Shown in pieces: positions 35,793 through 45,209 of a stretch of 64,000 nt of DNA (positions are counted from its first letter, which is position 1; every line of letters begins with the position of its first letter). The stretch comes from Hyphococcus luteus (GTDB taxonomy: Bacteria > Pseudomonadota > Alphaproteobacteria > Caulobacterales > Parvularculaceae). The stretch spans positions 413,925 to 477,924 of the forward strand of contig NZ_PJCH01000003.1 of assembly GCF_002943565.1 (NCBI RefSeq). The letters run 5' to 3'. The position numbers were made by a program, and so were the translations under genes. The notes under the pieces are model-generated. The model worked only from the letters and a program-made list of their open reading frames with translations. It did not search any database and was not told where the DNA came from.

Positions 35793-36784
35793 GATTGGTC
35801 TCCCTGCATGACAAGTGAAAGCTCCGGACCCTTCGCGGGCTCGATGCGGTAGGAATGATCGGGATGAAGCCCTGCGACGCGCACGATCTCGCGAACGGCG
35901 CGGCCATTTGGCGTCTTGGCGATAAAGACGACGAGATCGACCGCTTCGGCGATCAGCTCGCGGGGAACGCGGTTTGTCCGTTCACCGATCAGTTGTTCGA
36001 GCCTTGAGAGCGCCGACGCCGCCGAATTCGCGTGAATGGTGGCGATGCCGCCCGGATGGCCGGTGTTCCATGCCTTAAGGAGATCGAGCGCCTCGCCCCC
36101 GCGCACTTCGCCGACGATAATGCGGTCGGGCCGCAGCCGCATAGTAGCGCGCACGAGCCGCGTGAGATCGGCGCCGGGAGAGGTTCTCAAGCCAATCTTG
36201 TCGTCCGCCGCGCAATTGAGTTCGCGGGTGTCTTCGAGAATGACGATGCGCTCGCAAAGCTCTGCGATTTTCGCAATCAGCGCATTGGCGAGCGTCGTCT
36301 TGCCCGAGGAGGTTCCCCCGGCGATCAGAATATTGTGTTTGGCGGCGATGGCGGCCTGCAAGGCGAAGCCTTGCGCCGCGGTCATGACGCCATCCGCTAC
36401 ATAATCTTCAATCGAATAGAGGCGTGTCGCCGGTTTTCTGATGGCGAAGGCCGGCGCCAGTGACACCGGCGGCAACACGCCCTCGAACCGCTCGCCGGTT
36501 TCGGGAAGTTCGGCGGAGACGACGGGATGATCACTGTCGCAGCTCATGCCGGCGCCGGACGCCACCAGACGAATGATGCGTTCGGCGTCCGCGGGCCTGA
36601 TTTGTTGCGCTTCGCGTTTGCGCCCCTCCCCGGCGCGCTCGACCCAAAGGGCGCCGTCGGGATTGGCGATGATCTCAAGCACGCTCGGATCGCCAAGCGC
36701 CGCGCCGATCACGGGCCCGAAGGCCGTCTTAAGCATGGAGGCGCGGCGCGCATCGGCGCCGTTTGCAATCGGCGCGCCGGTCAT
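35789..36784 (-). CDS. trbB: Conjugal transfer ATPase TrbB (VirB11-like)
   Basis: 331 residues. Walker A AGGTSSGKTTLANAL, Asp box ILEDTREL, Walker B-like RPDRIIVGEVRGGEALDLLK and a His box GHPGGIATIHANSA mark a VirB11-type hexameric ATPase at the inner face of the channel. It is coupled to the CopG-type gene upstream by an ATGA overlap and to trbC downstream, so it is the first mating-pore gene of the operon. Confidence 0.95.
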   Translation of the reverse strand: MTGAPIANGADARRASMLKTAFGPVIGAALGDPSVLEIIANPDGALWVERAGEGRKREAQQIRPADAERIIRLVASGAGMSCDSDHPVVSAELPETGERFEGVLPPVSLAPAFAIRKPATRLYSIEDYVADGVMTAAQGFALQAAIAAKHNILIAGGTSSGKTTLANALIAKIAELCERIVILEDTRELNCAADDKIGLRTSPGADLTRLVRATMRLRPDRIIVGEVRGGEALDLLKAWNTGHPGGIATIHANSAASALSRLEQLIGERTNRVPRELIAEAVDLVVFIAKTPNGRAVREIVRVAGLHPDHSYRIEPAKGPELSLVMQGDQS

Positions 36785-37233
36785 TGCACCGCCTCCAGAG
36801 GAGTAGTTGCTTTCGGCGCCGACGTTTCTTCAAGGCCCATATGGGCAAGCAGGCTGTCGACATAGCGCTCCTTGCCCATGAGCCGGTCGCCAACTTGGCC
36901 GATGAAATGCTCGAAGCGCTGTCGTCCGAGCGCCTCGGCGCCGGCGCGGGAATTTTCCGGCAATGGCGGCGTGATGCAGAGATAATAGAGAACATAGAGC
37001 GCCAGCGTTTCGGTCTGCGCGGCGCCATCATCAGCGAGACGCTCCATCTGCCGGGTCATGCGGTCGAGGCGTCGAACAAGCGCCGCCGTCTCGCTCTTGT
37101 CGTCCTTCGGCGCCAGAAGCTGCTTGATCGCCGCATCCACCAGCGACGTCTTGGTGACGCCCGGTCCCGCCGCCTTATCGAGCAAGCGTTCCGCTTCGCG
37201 GCTGATATGAATATTGATGCGCGGCTTGGTCAT
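36781..37233 (-). CDS. CopG/ribbon-helix-helix family protein
   Basis: 150 residues from the ATG at 37233, one base after the traG stop; the longer frame only overlaps traG. The N-terminus PRINIHISREAERLLDKAAG then TKTSLVDAAIKQLL is a ribbon-helix-helix motif. A helical part follows, with LDRMTRQMERLADDG and a hydrophobic ALYVLYYLCITPPLP segment. This gene always sits between traG and trbB in Trb-type ICEs. Likely roles are DNA binding in transfer regulation or helping the coupling protein. Confidence 0.88.
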   Translation of the reverse strand: MTKPRINIHISREAERLLDKAAGPGVTKTSLVDAAIKQLLAPKDDKSETAALVRRLDRMTRQMERLADDGAAQTETLALYVLYYLCITPPLPENSRAGAEALGRQRFEHFIGQVGDRLMGKERYVDSLLAHMGLEETSAPKATTPLEAVQ

Positions 37234-37234
37234 C

Positions 37235-39223
37235 TCAAATACCCGGCAGAATGCTTTGGGGATGCTTGTCGATGACGGCCGCCTTGTGGGTCGCTTCATC
37301 TGCAAGGTCTTTGAACTTGCGGGCCGATGCGGCGTCATCATCGTCGGCGCCGATGTCGTCATCTCTCTCGGTTTGTTGCTTGGGTTCTTTTGCGGGCGCG
37401 GTTAAATCCGGCTTCAATTCGCGGCCGCCCTCGTCATCGTTCTCGCAAACGAGATCGAACCAGGGCTGGTCGAGGCGCTTGTCTTCCGACGCTTCGCAGA
37501 CGCTCCAGTCGTCGGCACGTGACGCCGGCGTCTCCATTTTTTCTGGAGCCGCAAGCACGCGGCCCATGAAATTCGCATCCTCGTAATAACGGAGTTTCTT
37601 GGCGCGGATTGGCGGGAGGCCGGCGACAAGCGCGATCGCCTCGTCCGGCGGCAATTGCATCACCTCACCGGGAGTCAGCAAGGGGCGCGCCGTTTCCTGT
37701 CGCGAGACCATGACATGAGCGAGCCAGGGCGCGAGGCGATGGCCTGCATAGTTCTTTTGCGCGCGTAGTTCCGTCGCCGTGCCGAGTGCGTCGGAAATCC
37801 GCTTCGCTGTTCGCTCGTCATTGGCGGCGAAGGCGACGCGCACATGGCAATTGTCGAGAATGGAATTGTTCGGGCCGTAGGCTTTTTCAATCTGGTTCAA
37901 TGACTGCGCGATCAAGTAGGCTCTAACGCCATAGCCGGCCATGAAAGCAAGCGCCGACTCGAAGAAGTCGAGGCGGCCGAGCGCCGGAAATTCGTCAAGC
38001 ATCATCAGGAGCTTGCGCTTGTGCGCGGCGCCGTCGAGGCTTTCCGTGAGGCGCCGTCCGATCTGGTTGAGGATCAACCGCACCAGCGGCTTCGTCCGCG
38101 AGATGTCCGACGGCGGCACGACGAGATAGAGGGAAACGGGCTTTTCCGCCGTCATCAGATCGGCGATTCGCCAGTCGCAGGCGCTGGTCACCCGCGCGAT
38201 AGTCGGATCGCGATAAAGCCCCAGAAAACTCATGGCGGTCGAAAGAACGCCGGAACGTTCGTTTTCGGATTTGTTCAAGAGTTCTCGCGCCGCCTGCGCG
38301 ACCACGGGATGCACTTTCGGCGCGTCTTTTGTCCCGAGATGATTGGTGGTCATCATGACTTTGAGCGTGCGCTCGAAAGAGCGCGCCGGATCGGAAAGAA
38401 ACGCGGCGACGCGCGAGAGCGTCTTTTCCTTCTCCGCATAAAGAACATGAAGGATGACGCCGACGAGAAGCGCGTGGCCGGTTTTTTCCCAGTGATTGCG
38501 CCGTTCGAGAGAGCCTTCCGGATCGACGAGGATGTCTGCGATGTTCTGGACGTCGCGAACCTCGCGCTCACCCTTCCGAACTTCCAGCAGCGGGTTGTAC
38601 CGCGCCGAGGCCGGATTGGTCGGATCGAACAACAGACAATGAGAAAACCGTGAGCGCCAACCGGAGGTGAGGCTCCAGTTCTCGCCCTTGATGTCGTGAA
38701 TGACCGCACTCCCGGTCCAAGAGAGAAGTGTCGGCACGACAAGGCCGACGCCTTTCCCGGACCGGGTCGGGGCGAACGCCATGATATGCTCGGGTCCGTC
38801 ATGACGGAGATAGTCGCGCTTCCACGACCCTAAAAAGACGCCCGAGGGATCGAGGAGCTTTGCGGCTTTGACGTCGCGGCCCGTCGCCCACCGCGCCGAG
38901 CCATAGGTGGTGACGTTTTTCGCCTGGCGCGCGCGCCAGACCGATCCGGCGATAGCAGCAGCAGCGGCGGCGAACCCTCCGCCAGCCGCAATCGCGCCGC
39001 CGCGCATGAAGACGCCCGGCGCATAGGCCTCATAGGCGTACCACCATTCGAAGATGCGCCAGGGATAATAGAAGGGCTGGCCGTTCGCGACGAACCAGGG
39101 CGCTCCTAGCGCCGCGTCATGATGAAAGACGCCGGCGACATAACCCGTCGCCAGCCACATGGCGGCGGCGATCATCATTATGACGACGACGATCTGTCCG
39201 ATGAGTATTTTGGTCGGCGTCAC
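37235..39223 (-). CDS. traG: Type IV coupling protein TraG (VirD4-like)
   Basis: 662 residues from a GTG at 39223. That start is chosen because GGGGA precedes it at about 9 nt and homologues begin with (M)xxTKILxGQI; an ATG at 39268 would add 15 residues and has no RBS. Two N-terminal membrane helices are followed by Walker A APTRSGKGVGLVVPTLL, Walker B KLLMMLDEFPALGRL and the RIADLM/VPPSDI region. It docks the relaxase-DNA complex onto the channel and pumps DNA. The C-terminal 100 residues are acidic and low in complexity. First gene of the traG-CopG-trb operon. Confidence 0.94.
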   Translation of the reverse strand: MTPTKILIGQIVVVIMMIAAAMWLATGYVAGVFHHDAALGAPWFVANGQPFYYPWRIFEWWYAYEAYAPGVFMRGGAIAAGGGFAAAAAAIAGSVWRARQAKNVTTYGSARWATGRDVKAAKLLDPSGVFLGSWKRDYLRHDGPEHIMAFAPTRSGKGVGLVVPTLLSWTGSAVIHDIKGENWSLTSGWRSRFSHCLLFDPTNPASARYNPLLEVRKGEREVRDVQNIADILVDPEGSLERRNHWEKTGHALLVGVILHVLYAEKEKTLSRVAAFLSDPARSFERTLKVMMTTNHLGTKDAPKVHPVVAQAARELLNKSENERSGVLSTAMSFLGLYRDPTIARVTSACDWRIADLMTAEKPVSLYLVVPPSDISRTKPLVRLILNQIGRRLTESLDGAAHKRKLLMMLDEFPALGRLDFFESALAFMAGYGVRAYLIAQSLNQIEKAYGPNNSILDNCHVRVAFAANDERTAKRISDALGTATELRAQKNYAGHRLAPWLAHVMVSRQETARPLLTPGEVMQLPPDEAIALVAGLPPIRAKKLRYYEDANFMGRVLAAPEKMETPASRADDWSVCEASEDKRLDQPWFDLVCENDDEGGRELKPDLTAPAKEPKQQTERDDDIGADDDDAASARKFKDLADEATHKAAVIDKHPQSILPGI

Positions 39224-39640
39224 GAAAGATGATCCCCACTGCGCCGGAATTGGCGCTTCGCGAATCATCGTGCGGCTACGGAACGATATTTGTCACCGGA
39301 GAGAATCCGGGGGAATTTGTAGCGACCGGGGCGAATTGCGGTTCGCATGTGGAAAGTGGTGGGCGATTGCGGCGGGGCGCCCCGAGATGGCGTAATCGGG
39401 TAGATAATGTGATTGGGCGCAGTGTTCTGGCAGATATTGAGTGTCGTTCCCGATAGAATTGGGGTGAGCGCCGGTCTGGCGGGCGTTTGTCCCCTGGCTG
39501 GCTGCCCATCCCTAGGCGGTGTTTCCGGCCCAGCGTAAACTCTTTATTAAAGACGATAATTGTCGCCTTCTGGTAGACTTATTTACTGAATTTCAAAATG
39601 CCCCCTTGTAATATTTTGAATATTGCCTATTTTGTCTACC
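39224..39640. other. Divergent promoter region, traG operon and abiE
   Basis: 417 bp without a gene. The right half is clearly AT-rich and carries the abiE operator; GTAGAC half-sites recur (39573-39578 and 39645-39650). The promoter of the long transfer operon should also lie here. Confidence 0.5.
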
Positions 39641-39652
39641 ATGAGTAGACAA
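39632..39652. promoter_or_regulatory. Inverted repeat over the abiEi start, likely AbiEi operator
   Basis: TTGTCTAC (39632-39639) and GTAGACAA (39645-39652) form a perfect 8-bp inverted repeat around a 5-nt centre that holds the first bases of the abiEi start codon. A further GTAGAC at 39573-39578 may be a half-site of a second operator. AbiEi antitoxins are known to repress their own promoters by binding inverted repeats. Confidence 0.65.
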
Positions 39653-40450
39653 TTGCAACCAAAGCTAAAATGGGTGCTCGACCAGGTTCCCCAAGGCCAA
39701 CTGATCGACACGCCGACGCTGAAGAGCCATGGCGTGACCCGTCAACTCGTCCACAAATATATACAAAGCGGTTGGCTAACGCCTGTTATCCGGGGCCTCT
39801 ATCGCCGCGCTCCCGGCGCCGAAAACGCCGCTGAAAACACCCTCGAATGGAGAACGGTCGTTCATTCGCTTCAAGCCGTGATGGGCTACGACTGCGTTAT
39901 CGGCGGCCGCACCGCGCTCGAAGAACAGGGGCTGCGCCACTATGTGCCGCTGGGTGGCGAAGCGCAGGTCCACCTTTATGGCGATGACCATCCGGGCTGG
40001 CTCAAACGCCTATCCGGGCCGACTGATTATGTCCTGCACAACGCCGCGCTTTTTGACGGAACCATCGCCGAAACCGCCGACGTTCAATCGGCTTCCGGTC
40101 CATTGCGGTGCTCGTCGCCGGAGCGCGCTATCCTCGAAATGCTGGATGAGCTCCCGAAAGGCGAAAGTTTTCACATGGCTGACATGGCGTTCGAAGGTCT
40201 CGCCTCCGCCCGCCCAAAACGCTTGGCGCATTTGCTTAAGCATTGCACAAGCATCAAAGTAAAGCGGCTGTTCTTCGTTTTTGCTGATCGACACAATCAC
40301 GCCTGGCGCAAACACCTCAATGCCGATGAATACGATCTCGGCGCCGGACCACGCGCGCTCGTCAAAGGCGGAAAAATTCACCCGCGCTATAAAATCTCCG
40401 TGCCCGAAGACTATCTTCCAAAGAACGAGGGTGCTGACGATGGCCCATGA
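39641..40450 (+). CDS. abiEi: AbiEi-family antitoxin (type IV TA)
   Basis: 269 residues from the ATG inside the operator (an ATG six codons upstream is possible). The N-terminal winged helix is seen in KSHGVTRQLVHKYIQSGWL then GLYRRAPG. The AbiEi antitoxin domain follows with VIGGRTALEEQGL and RCSSPERAILEMLDELPKGE. Known AbiEi proteins repress the operon and counter the AbiEii toxin without forming a stable complex. The 3' end overlaps abiEii by 11 bp. The pair is cargo inserted between traG and the relaxase. Confidence 0.9.
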   Translation: MSRQLQPKLKWVLDQVPQGQLIDTPTLKSHGVTRQLVHKYIQSGWLTPVIRGLYRRAPGAENAAENTLEWRTVVHSLQAVMGYDCVIGGRTALEEQGLRHYVPLGGEAQVHLYGDDHPGWLKRLSGPTDYVLHNAALFDGTIAETADVQSASGPLRCSSPERAILEMLDELPKGESFHMADMAFEGLASARPKRLAHLLKHCTSIKVKRLFFVFADRHNHAWRKHLNADEYDLGAGPRALVKGGKIHPRYKISVPEDYLPKNEGADDGP

Positions 40451-41354
40451 ACACTATGCCGATCAGGTCAAACTGCTCGTCGATGTCCTGCCGGCGGTCG
40501 CCGCCGAAAAAGCGTTTGCGTTAAAAGGCGGCACGGCGATCAATCTTTTTTACCGGAACCTGCCCCGGCTGTCAGTCGATATCGATCTCACTTATCTGCC
40601 GGTACAGGACCGCGCAGAATCGCTTGCCGCCATCAACGCGGCCATGGACAGAATCGGCGCCGCCGGAGAAACAATCAATGGCGTCACTGCAAAGCGCATT
40701 GCAGGCGGCGGCGGCGGCGCAACGCGCGTGCAGTTTCAGCGCGGCTCATCGACTGTGAAAGTCGAGACCTCGCCAGTGACGCGGGGCGTTGTCTTCGAGC
40801 CGGCCATGCGCCGGGTCAATGCCGCCGTCGAGGACCAATTCGGCTTTGCGGAAGCGTATGTCGTCTCATTCGAGGATCTCTATGCGGGCAAGCTGCACGC
40901 CGCCTTGGACCGTCAGCACCCCCGAGACCTTTTTGACGTGAAGACCCTTTTTGAAAATGAAGGACTGACGGACGATCTGTTCCGCGCTTTTCTCGTTTAT
41001 GTGGCAAGTTCCAACAGACCGCCACACGAATTGCTGGCGCCCAATCTGAAGGAGATTGGCGACCTCTATGAAAGAGAATTTGTCGGGATGACGACAACGC
41101 CAACGACAATTGACGAGCTAACCGGCGCCCGCGCCGCTTTGATCGACAACATTCAATCGCGCCTTAAGGAAAACGCAGCAACGTTTTTGAAAACACTTGC
41201 GGTCGGCGCTCCGGACTTCGTCCTTTTGGGCTTGCCCGACGCGGCGAATTTGCCCGCTATCCGCTGGAAGCTTCAGAATATTGAGAAACTAAAGGCGTCA
41301 AATCCGGAAAAACACGCCGAGCAGGTCCGCGCGCTGGAAGCGCTATTGTCGTGA
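40440..41354 (+). CDS. abiEii: AbiEii-family nucleotidyltransferase toxin
   Basis: 304 residues from the ATG at 40440; an upstream frame only overlaps abiEi. Nucleotidyltransferase signature: ALKGGTAINLFYRNLPRLSVDIDLTYL, that is KGGTAI followed by SVDIDL, then later SFEDLYAGKLHAALDRQHPRDLFDV, the conserved DxxxxK/Rh-D region of AbiEii/DUF1814. Such toxins (AbiEii, MenT) modify tRNA ends or related targets and stop translation after phage infection; here the system also helps keep the element in the cell. Confidence 0.9.
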   Translation: MAHEHYADQVKLLVDVLPAVAAEKAFALKGGTAINLFYRNLPRLSVDIDLTYLPVQDRAESLAAINAAMDRIGAAGETINGVTAKRIAGGGGGATRVQFQRGSSTVKVETSPVTRGVVFEPAMRRVNAAVEDQFGFAEAYVVSFEDLYAGKLHAALDRQHPRDLFDVKTLFENEGLTDDLFRAFLVYVASSNRPPHELLAPNLKEIGDLYEREFVGMTTTPTTIDELTGARAALIDNIQSRLKENAATFLKTLAVGAPDFVLLGLPDAANLPAIRWKLQNIEKLKASNPEKHAEQVRALEALLS

Positions 41355-41383
41355 TCTGCGTCGCCGCCTGAGAGCCGCCATCC

Positions 41384-43078
41384 ATGCCGTCCCGTCCGAT
41401 CCGCACTAAAAATCGGTTTGGTAAACGCTTTATCTCGCCTAGCGATCTCCTTGGCTACGCTGAAGATCTCGGCCTCAAATTACCAGTCGGCCGTGAACGT
41501 TTTCTCGAATTTATGGAGCGCGAGGGCATTTTAAGTCCGGTTCGCCGCGTTCGCTATCCGGCGCCGCTGGTGCGGCGTCTCGCCTTGGAGGAAGGCGACC
41601 GTCATCCAAGCGAAAAAATCCTTGAACCGATTGAACGAGACGACACGGTAGCCAAAGCAGCCCTTAGCTTGCACGGCGCATTGTGCTTTCCGACCCGCTC
41701 TATTACGGCGCGAGACGCAGAAAGTCCGCACATTCTCGACAAGATTCGTCCGGAGCATGCGCCATTCATTCAAACCGAATTTTCACGGGAAACATTTGTT
41801 CCCTGGGACGATTTTAAGGTCTTCGCCTATCTCATCGACGGCGATGAAATCTATGCCGGAGATCGCTTCTATCCGACTTTTTATCATGCTTGGCAGGTGT
41901 TTTTTCTCGCTACCTATCTGCGCACGGCTGCGATGCTGCTCTATGCGGTCGATGACGACGCTGTCTCAAAAGCCATGTGGGAAGGACGGCTCGACGACGA
42001 TGCGATTAGGAAGCGTCGTCAGGTGACTTTCAACATTGAAGCGCGCCATGAGCTGCATGAATTGCGGAAATACGAAAATTGCTTCGATGCGGTCAGTTAC
42101 TTTCAGGATTATTCCCGCAATGCACTTCAGCGCTTTGGCCGTCATGCCGATGAACATGGCCGGTTGGCGCCGCGTCACTGGCAAGCATTCCGCGCAAGAG
42201 AAAAGCAGATCGCCGCCGAAACGCTCGGCAAATATGGTCTAAACGACAAAGACTTGATCGATTTCGTTAAGGCGCAATGCAAGTGGTGGAATGACGCTGA
42301 ACGCCGCGGACCCGCGCTTCTCGCCGATGAGTGGAAACGCCATATTGGGATAACGCTCGATTTCCATCGCGCGGCTACCGGCGCGACGCATGAGCAGCAG
42401 TCCGCTGATGTCGGCCGCGTCACCGGCCATTTTAAGCCAACCCTCGACGTCGTCTTTCCCAGCTGGATCAAGGAACAGAGGGAGCTTGCCTTTCGCTCCC
42501 TGAAACCCTGGGCGGCGGACGGATTCGATGGAACTCCGACGCCGTTTACGTTTAACGACACTGAGCTCGATGAACTCTGCAAATGGCTTGAGGAGAAGAA
42601 ACTTTATCAGTTCTATTGGATTTACCGCCGAGCCGTAGAAGGGCGTCATCGAGATGATCCAGTGCAGCGAGCGGCGACCACAGCGGACGTCGCCAATTTC
42701 GCCAATCTCGCCGAAATGATCGCTAATGAAGTTTTGCTCGAAAAAGGAACGCCGCCGCGCGGGCCTAGAATGACGCTTGTGCCGAAACTGCGCCTGCTTT
42801 TTGGGCCGGCCGGTCCCGTTGATCTTAATCGTTATCTGAGTAAGCATCGATCATTGATGCGCACGGAACATCAGACGTTGCGTCAGCGCCTTGCACAGAT
42901 TGCTCGGCTAAAGTCGTCAGCTGGCGCCCATACGCCGGTTTTGCGTTACCTGCTAGCACTCGTAGCGATCAGAAACGAAGGCTCCCATTTGGGCCTATTG
43001 CGCTTCGACCGGATCGAGACAATGGAACTGACCCGCCTCATCAGCCTTGCAAGTCTCGCTATATGGAAAACGCGGTAG
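41384..43078 (+). CDS. Large protein with a HEPN-like C-terminus, AbiE-associated
   Basis: 564 residues, no family recognised as a whole. The N-terminal 60 residues look like a winged helix (ISPSDLLGYAEDLGLKLP then FMEREGILSPVRRVRYP). The middle is helical and Trp/His-rich. The C-terminal 100 residues end with LLALVAIRNEGSHLGLLRFD; RNEGSH is the R-N-x3-H motif of HEPN ribonucleases. It starts 29 nt after abiEii on the same strand and ends 4 bp before the convergent relaxase gene. I infer an abortive-infection RNase, working alone or with AbiE. Confidence 0.6.
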   Translation: MPSRPIRTKNRFGKRFISPSDLLGYAEDLGLKLPVGRERFLEFMEREGILSPVRRVRYPAPLVRRLALEEGDRHPSEKILEPIERDDTVAKAALSLHGALCFPTRSITARDAESPHILDKIRPEHAPFIQTEFSRETFVPWDDFKVFAYLIDGDEIYAGDRFYPTFYHAWQVFFLATYLRTAAMLLYAVDDDAVSKAMWEGRLDDDAIRKRRQVTFNIEARHELHELRKYENCFDAVSYFQDYSRNALQRFGRHADEHGRLAPRHWQAFRAREKQIAAETLGKYGLNDKDLIDFVKAQCKWWNDAERRGPALLADEWKRHIGITLDFHRAATGATHEQQSADVGRVTGHFKPTLDVVFPSWIKEQRELAFRSLKPWAADGFDGTPTPFTFNDTELDELCKWLEEKKLYQFYWIYRRAVEGRHRDDPVQRAATTADVANFANLAEMIANEVLLEKGTPPRGPRMTLVPKLRLLFGPAGPVDLNRYLSKHRSLMRTEHQTLRQRLAQIARLKSSAGAHTPVLRYLLALVAIRNEGSHLGLLRFDRIETMELTRLISLASLAIWKTR

Positions 43079-43082
43079 CGTC

Positions 43083-45071
43083 CTATACGCCAAGCCCCCG
43101 CCCCTTCCGTTCAAACGCCCATTGCACGCTGTTTCGACCAAGTATGCCCGAAACCGTCTTTCCGCGGTGGCGTTCCAACACCTCACGCCATGGAACAAGA
43201 GAAAATTCCTTCGACCGCTCAATCATGGCGTAACGGCGTCCGCCTATCTCGACCGGCTGGCGATAGACGCCCTCAATGCGCCCGCCTTCAACCGGCGCGA
43301 ACGTCTTGCCGGTTTCCTTCGCGAGCCGCGCGCCCGCTTGCGCCACAGCACTGTTTTCAAGTTCGCGAAGCGCCTTTCTGTCTACCGATAAAAGCGGACC
43401 ATCTTCGGCCGCAAGACCGTTCGCCAGAAGGAACTGCCGGCGCACAGCGAGCGCGCGCTTGATCTCCTCGCCGAAGCCTGATCGCACGCTGTCGATGACG
43501 CGCTTGCCTTCAAGGGCGTCGTCGAGAACAGTCGCGCCATTCGCTTCCGTCAGCCTGTCGAGCGACGCCCAGGACAGCACCCGGACGCGCGCGCCCGAAC
43601 GGCTTTTCTCAAAACCGGCGGCGCGCTCCAAATAGTCGCCGGGGATGCGCCACGACCCGTCTTCCTGACACTCGACTATCCCCGCCCGACGTAAGGCTTC
43701 GAGGCGGCGCCTATGGGCCTGCCGATAGTCGGCGCTCGATGAGGGATCGTCCGCCTCATGAAGATCGCCCGAATAGACGCCGCCATGGCGCGCGGCGATG
43801 GCTGCGATGGTTCTGTCCGCAGGCCGCGCCTCTCCGGACTTTCCTGAAACCTCGACAATCGCGCCAACCGGCGGTGCAGCGCCCGGCGCGAAGTCCGCCT
43901 CGACGCGCCATTGATTGCCGTCGGCGCCTTCTATGCCAAGAAAACGAGCATCATGACCGTCATCGGCGGCGCCCGATCCGACAACGCGGCCGATAAGCGG
44001 GCCATCCTTGCCGAAGGCGCCTGCAAAATCCCGCACCCTCGCTGGCGCCAGCTTGGCACCCATCGCCTCGCCCATAGAGCGGATGATGTCGCCGCGCCTT
44101 CCCGCTTCGCGCAAGGCCGCTTCATGGCGCGGCGACAACCGCCAGCCCTCTTTGCGCCGCCCCGCAAGCCCCATGGTTTCCAGATGCCGCAGGCGCGCGG
44201 TCAACAGCTTCAGACGAAATCGGTCATAGGCCGTTCGCGCGCGCGGCAGCTCGACGGCGCCGTCAATGCCAAGATCGCCAAGTTCCCTGTCGAGCCCGGT
44301 CCAGCGTTCCTTCGTCGCTTCCTGCATTTTCGCGCGGGCGATATCGAGATCGCGGCGCGGCCCCAGCTCCAGCGTCGCCAACTCCTCGGCGCGCTTGCGA
44401 AACCCGTGAGCGATATAGTTGCGCGCGATGACAAGATCGGCGCCGGTCTCGTCCTTCCCGCGCAGCACGATATGAACATGGGGGTGGTCGGTATTGTAGT
44501 GATTGACCGCGACCCAATCGAGGCGCGTGCCGAGATCCTTTTCCACCGCCGCCATAAAGTCCCGTGTATAGCTGTCGAGACGGCCAAGCTCGCCTGCGTC
44601 TTCCGGCGAAAGGATGATGCGGAACTGATGGCGGTCGTCTCTGCCTTCCTCCAGAAAGGCGGCGCCGTCGGCTTTCTCGACGTCCGGACCATATAGCCGC
44701 GCCTTTTCCTTTTCGCCGTTTTCGTTCCGGCCGGCGCCATCGCGCTGGATGTAGGAAAGGTGGGCTCGCGCCTTGGCGAGCCCGTTGGCGCCGAGACGCA
44801 CTGAGCGGATTTTGACCGCCACCCGGCGGCTTCTTGCGCCGGCGAAAGCATAGCGTGCGGCGATGGCGGCGCCGATCCCGGCCCCGCGCCCGATGCGCTC
44901 ACCGGAAAACCGCGCGCGGGCGCGTTTCGCAAAGGCGCCGGGCCGAACCTTCTCCATCTTGCCGTATAGGCGTCCGAGATAGCGTTTAGCTGGGCGTCCG
45001 CCATTTGAACGAATGCGTCCAAGGCGCGGGCGAAACTCGTCTTCTCCCCCGGTCACGGCGCCATGCACCAT
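43083..45071 (-). CDS. Relaxase with DUF3363 (VirD2-like)
   Basis: 662 residues from the ATG at 45071; the frame stays open upstream but homologues begin near EDEFRPRLGRIR and no clear RBS is seen for any start. The relaxase core has HYNTDHPHVHIVLRG, the three-His metal motif, preceded by QFRIILSPEDAGELGRL; the catalytic Tyr is probably in SYTRDF. DUF3363 follows from about residue 250 to the end. It nicks oriT, stays bound to the 5' end and is exported through TraG. The oriT could not be identified; the 138 bp upstream (45072-45209) is the first place to look. Confidence 0.9.
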   Translation of the reverse strand: MVHGAVTGGEDEFRPRLGRIRSNGGRPAKRYLGRLYGKMEKVRPGAFAKRARARFSGERIGRGAGIGAAIAARYAFAGARSRRVAVKIRSVRLGANGLAKARAHLSYIQRDGAGRNENGEKEKARLYGPDVEKADGAAFLEEGRDDRHQFRIILSPEDAGELGRLDSYTRDFMAAVEKDLGTRLDWVAVNHYNTDHPHVHIVLRGKDETGADLVIARNYIAHGFRKRAEELATLELGPRRDLDIARAKMQEATKERWTGLDRELGDLGIDGAVELPRARTAYDRFRLKLLTARLRHLETMGLAGRRKEGWRLSPRHEAALREAGRRGDIIRSMGEAMGAKLAPARVRDFAGAFGKDGPLIGRVVGSGAADDGHDARFLGIEGADGNQWRVEADFAPGAAPPVGAIVEVSGKSGEARPADRTIAAIAARHGGVYSGDLHEADDPSSSADYRQAHRRRLEALRRAGIVECQEDGSWRIPGDYLERAAGFEKSRSGARVRVLSWASLDRLTEANGATVLDDALEGKRVIDSVRSGFGEEIKRALAVRRQFLLANGLAAEDGPLLSVDRKALRELENSAVAQAGARLAKETGKTFAPVEGGRIEGVYRQPVEIGGRRYAMIERSKEFSLVPWREVLERHRGKTVSGILGRNSVQWAFERKGRGLGV

Positions 45072-45209
45072 TTGGCGCAATTTCGAATGAACATAGTGCA
45101 TAAAAACGAGACGTGCAGACAGGGATTGGGGCTCTTGATGCACCAATCCTTTAATCTTGCCCTACGCGCAGAATTTACGCTCATATGCAATGTTTCCTTC
45201 GTTCTTCGT

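Noticed and set aside
45072..45209. Possible oriT upstream of the relaxase
   Set aside because: Right place, but I see no nic-like motif or inverted repeat that would support the call.
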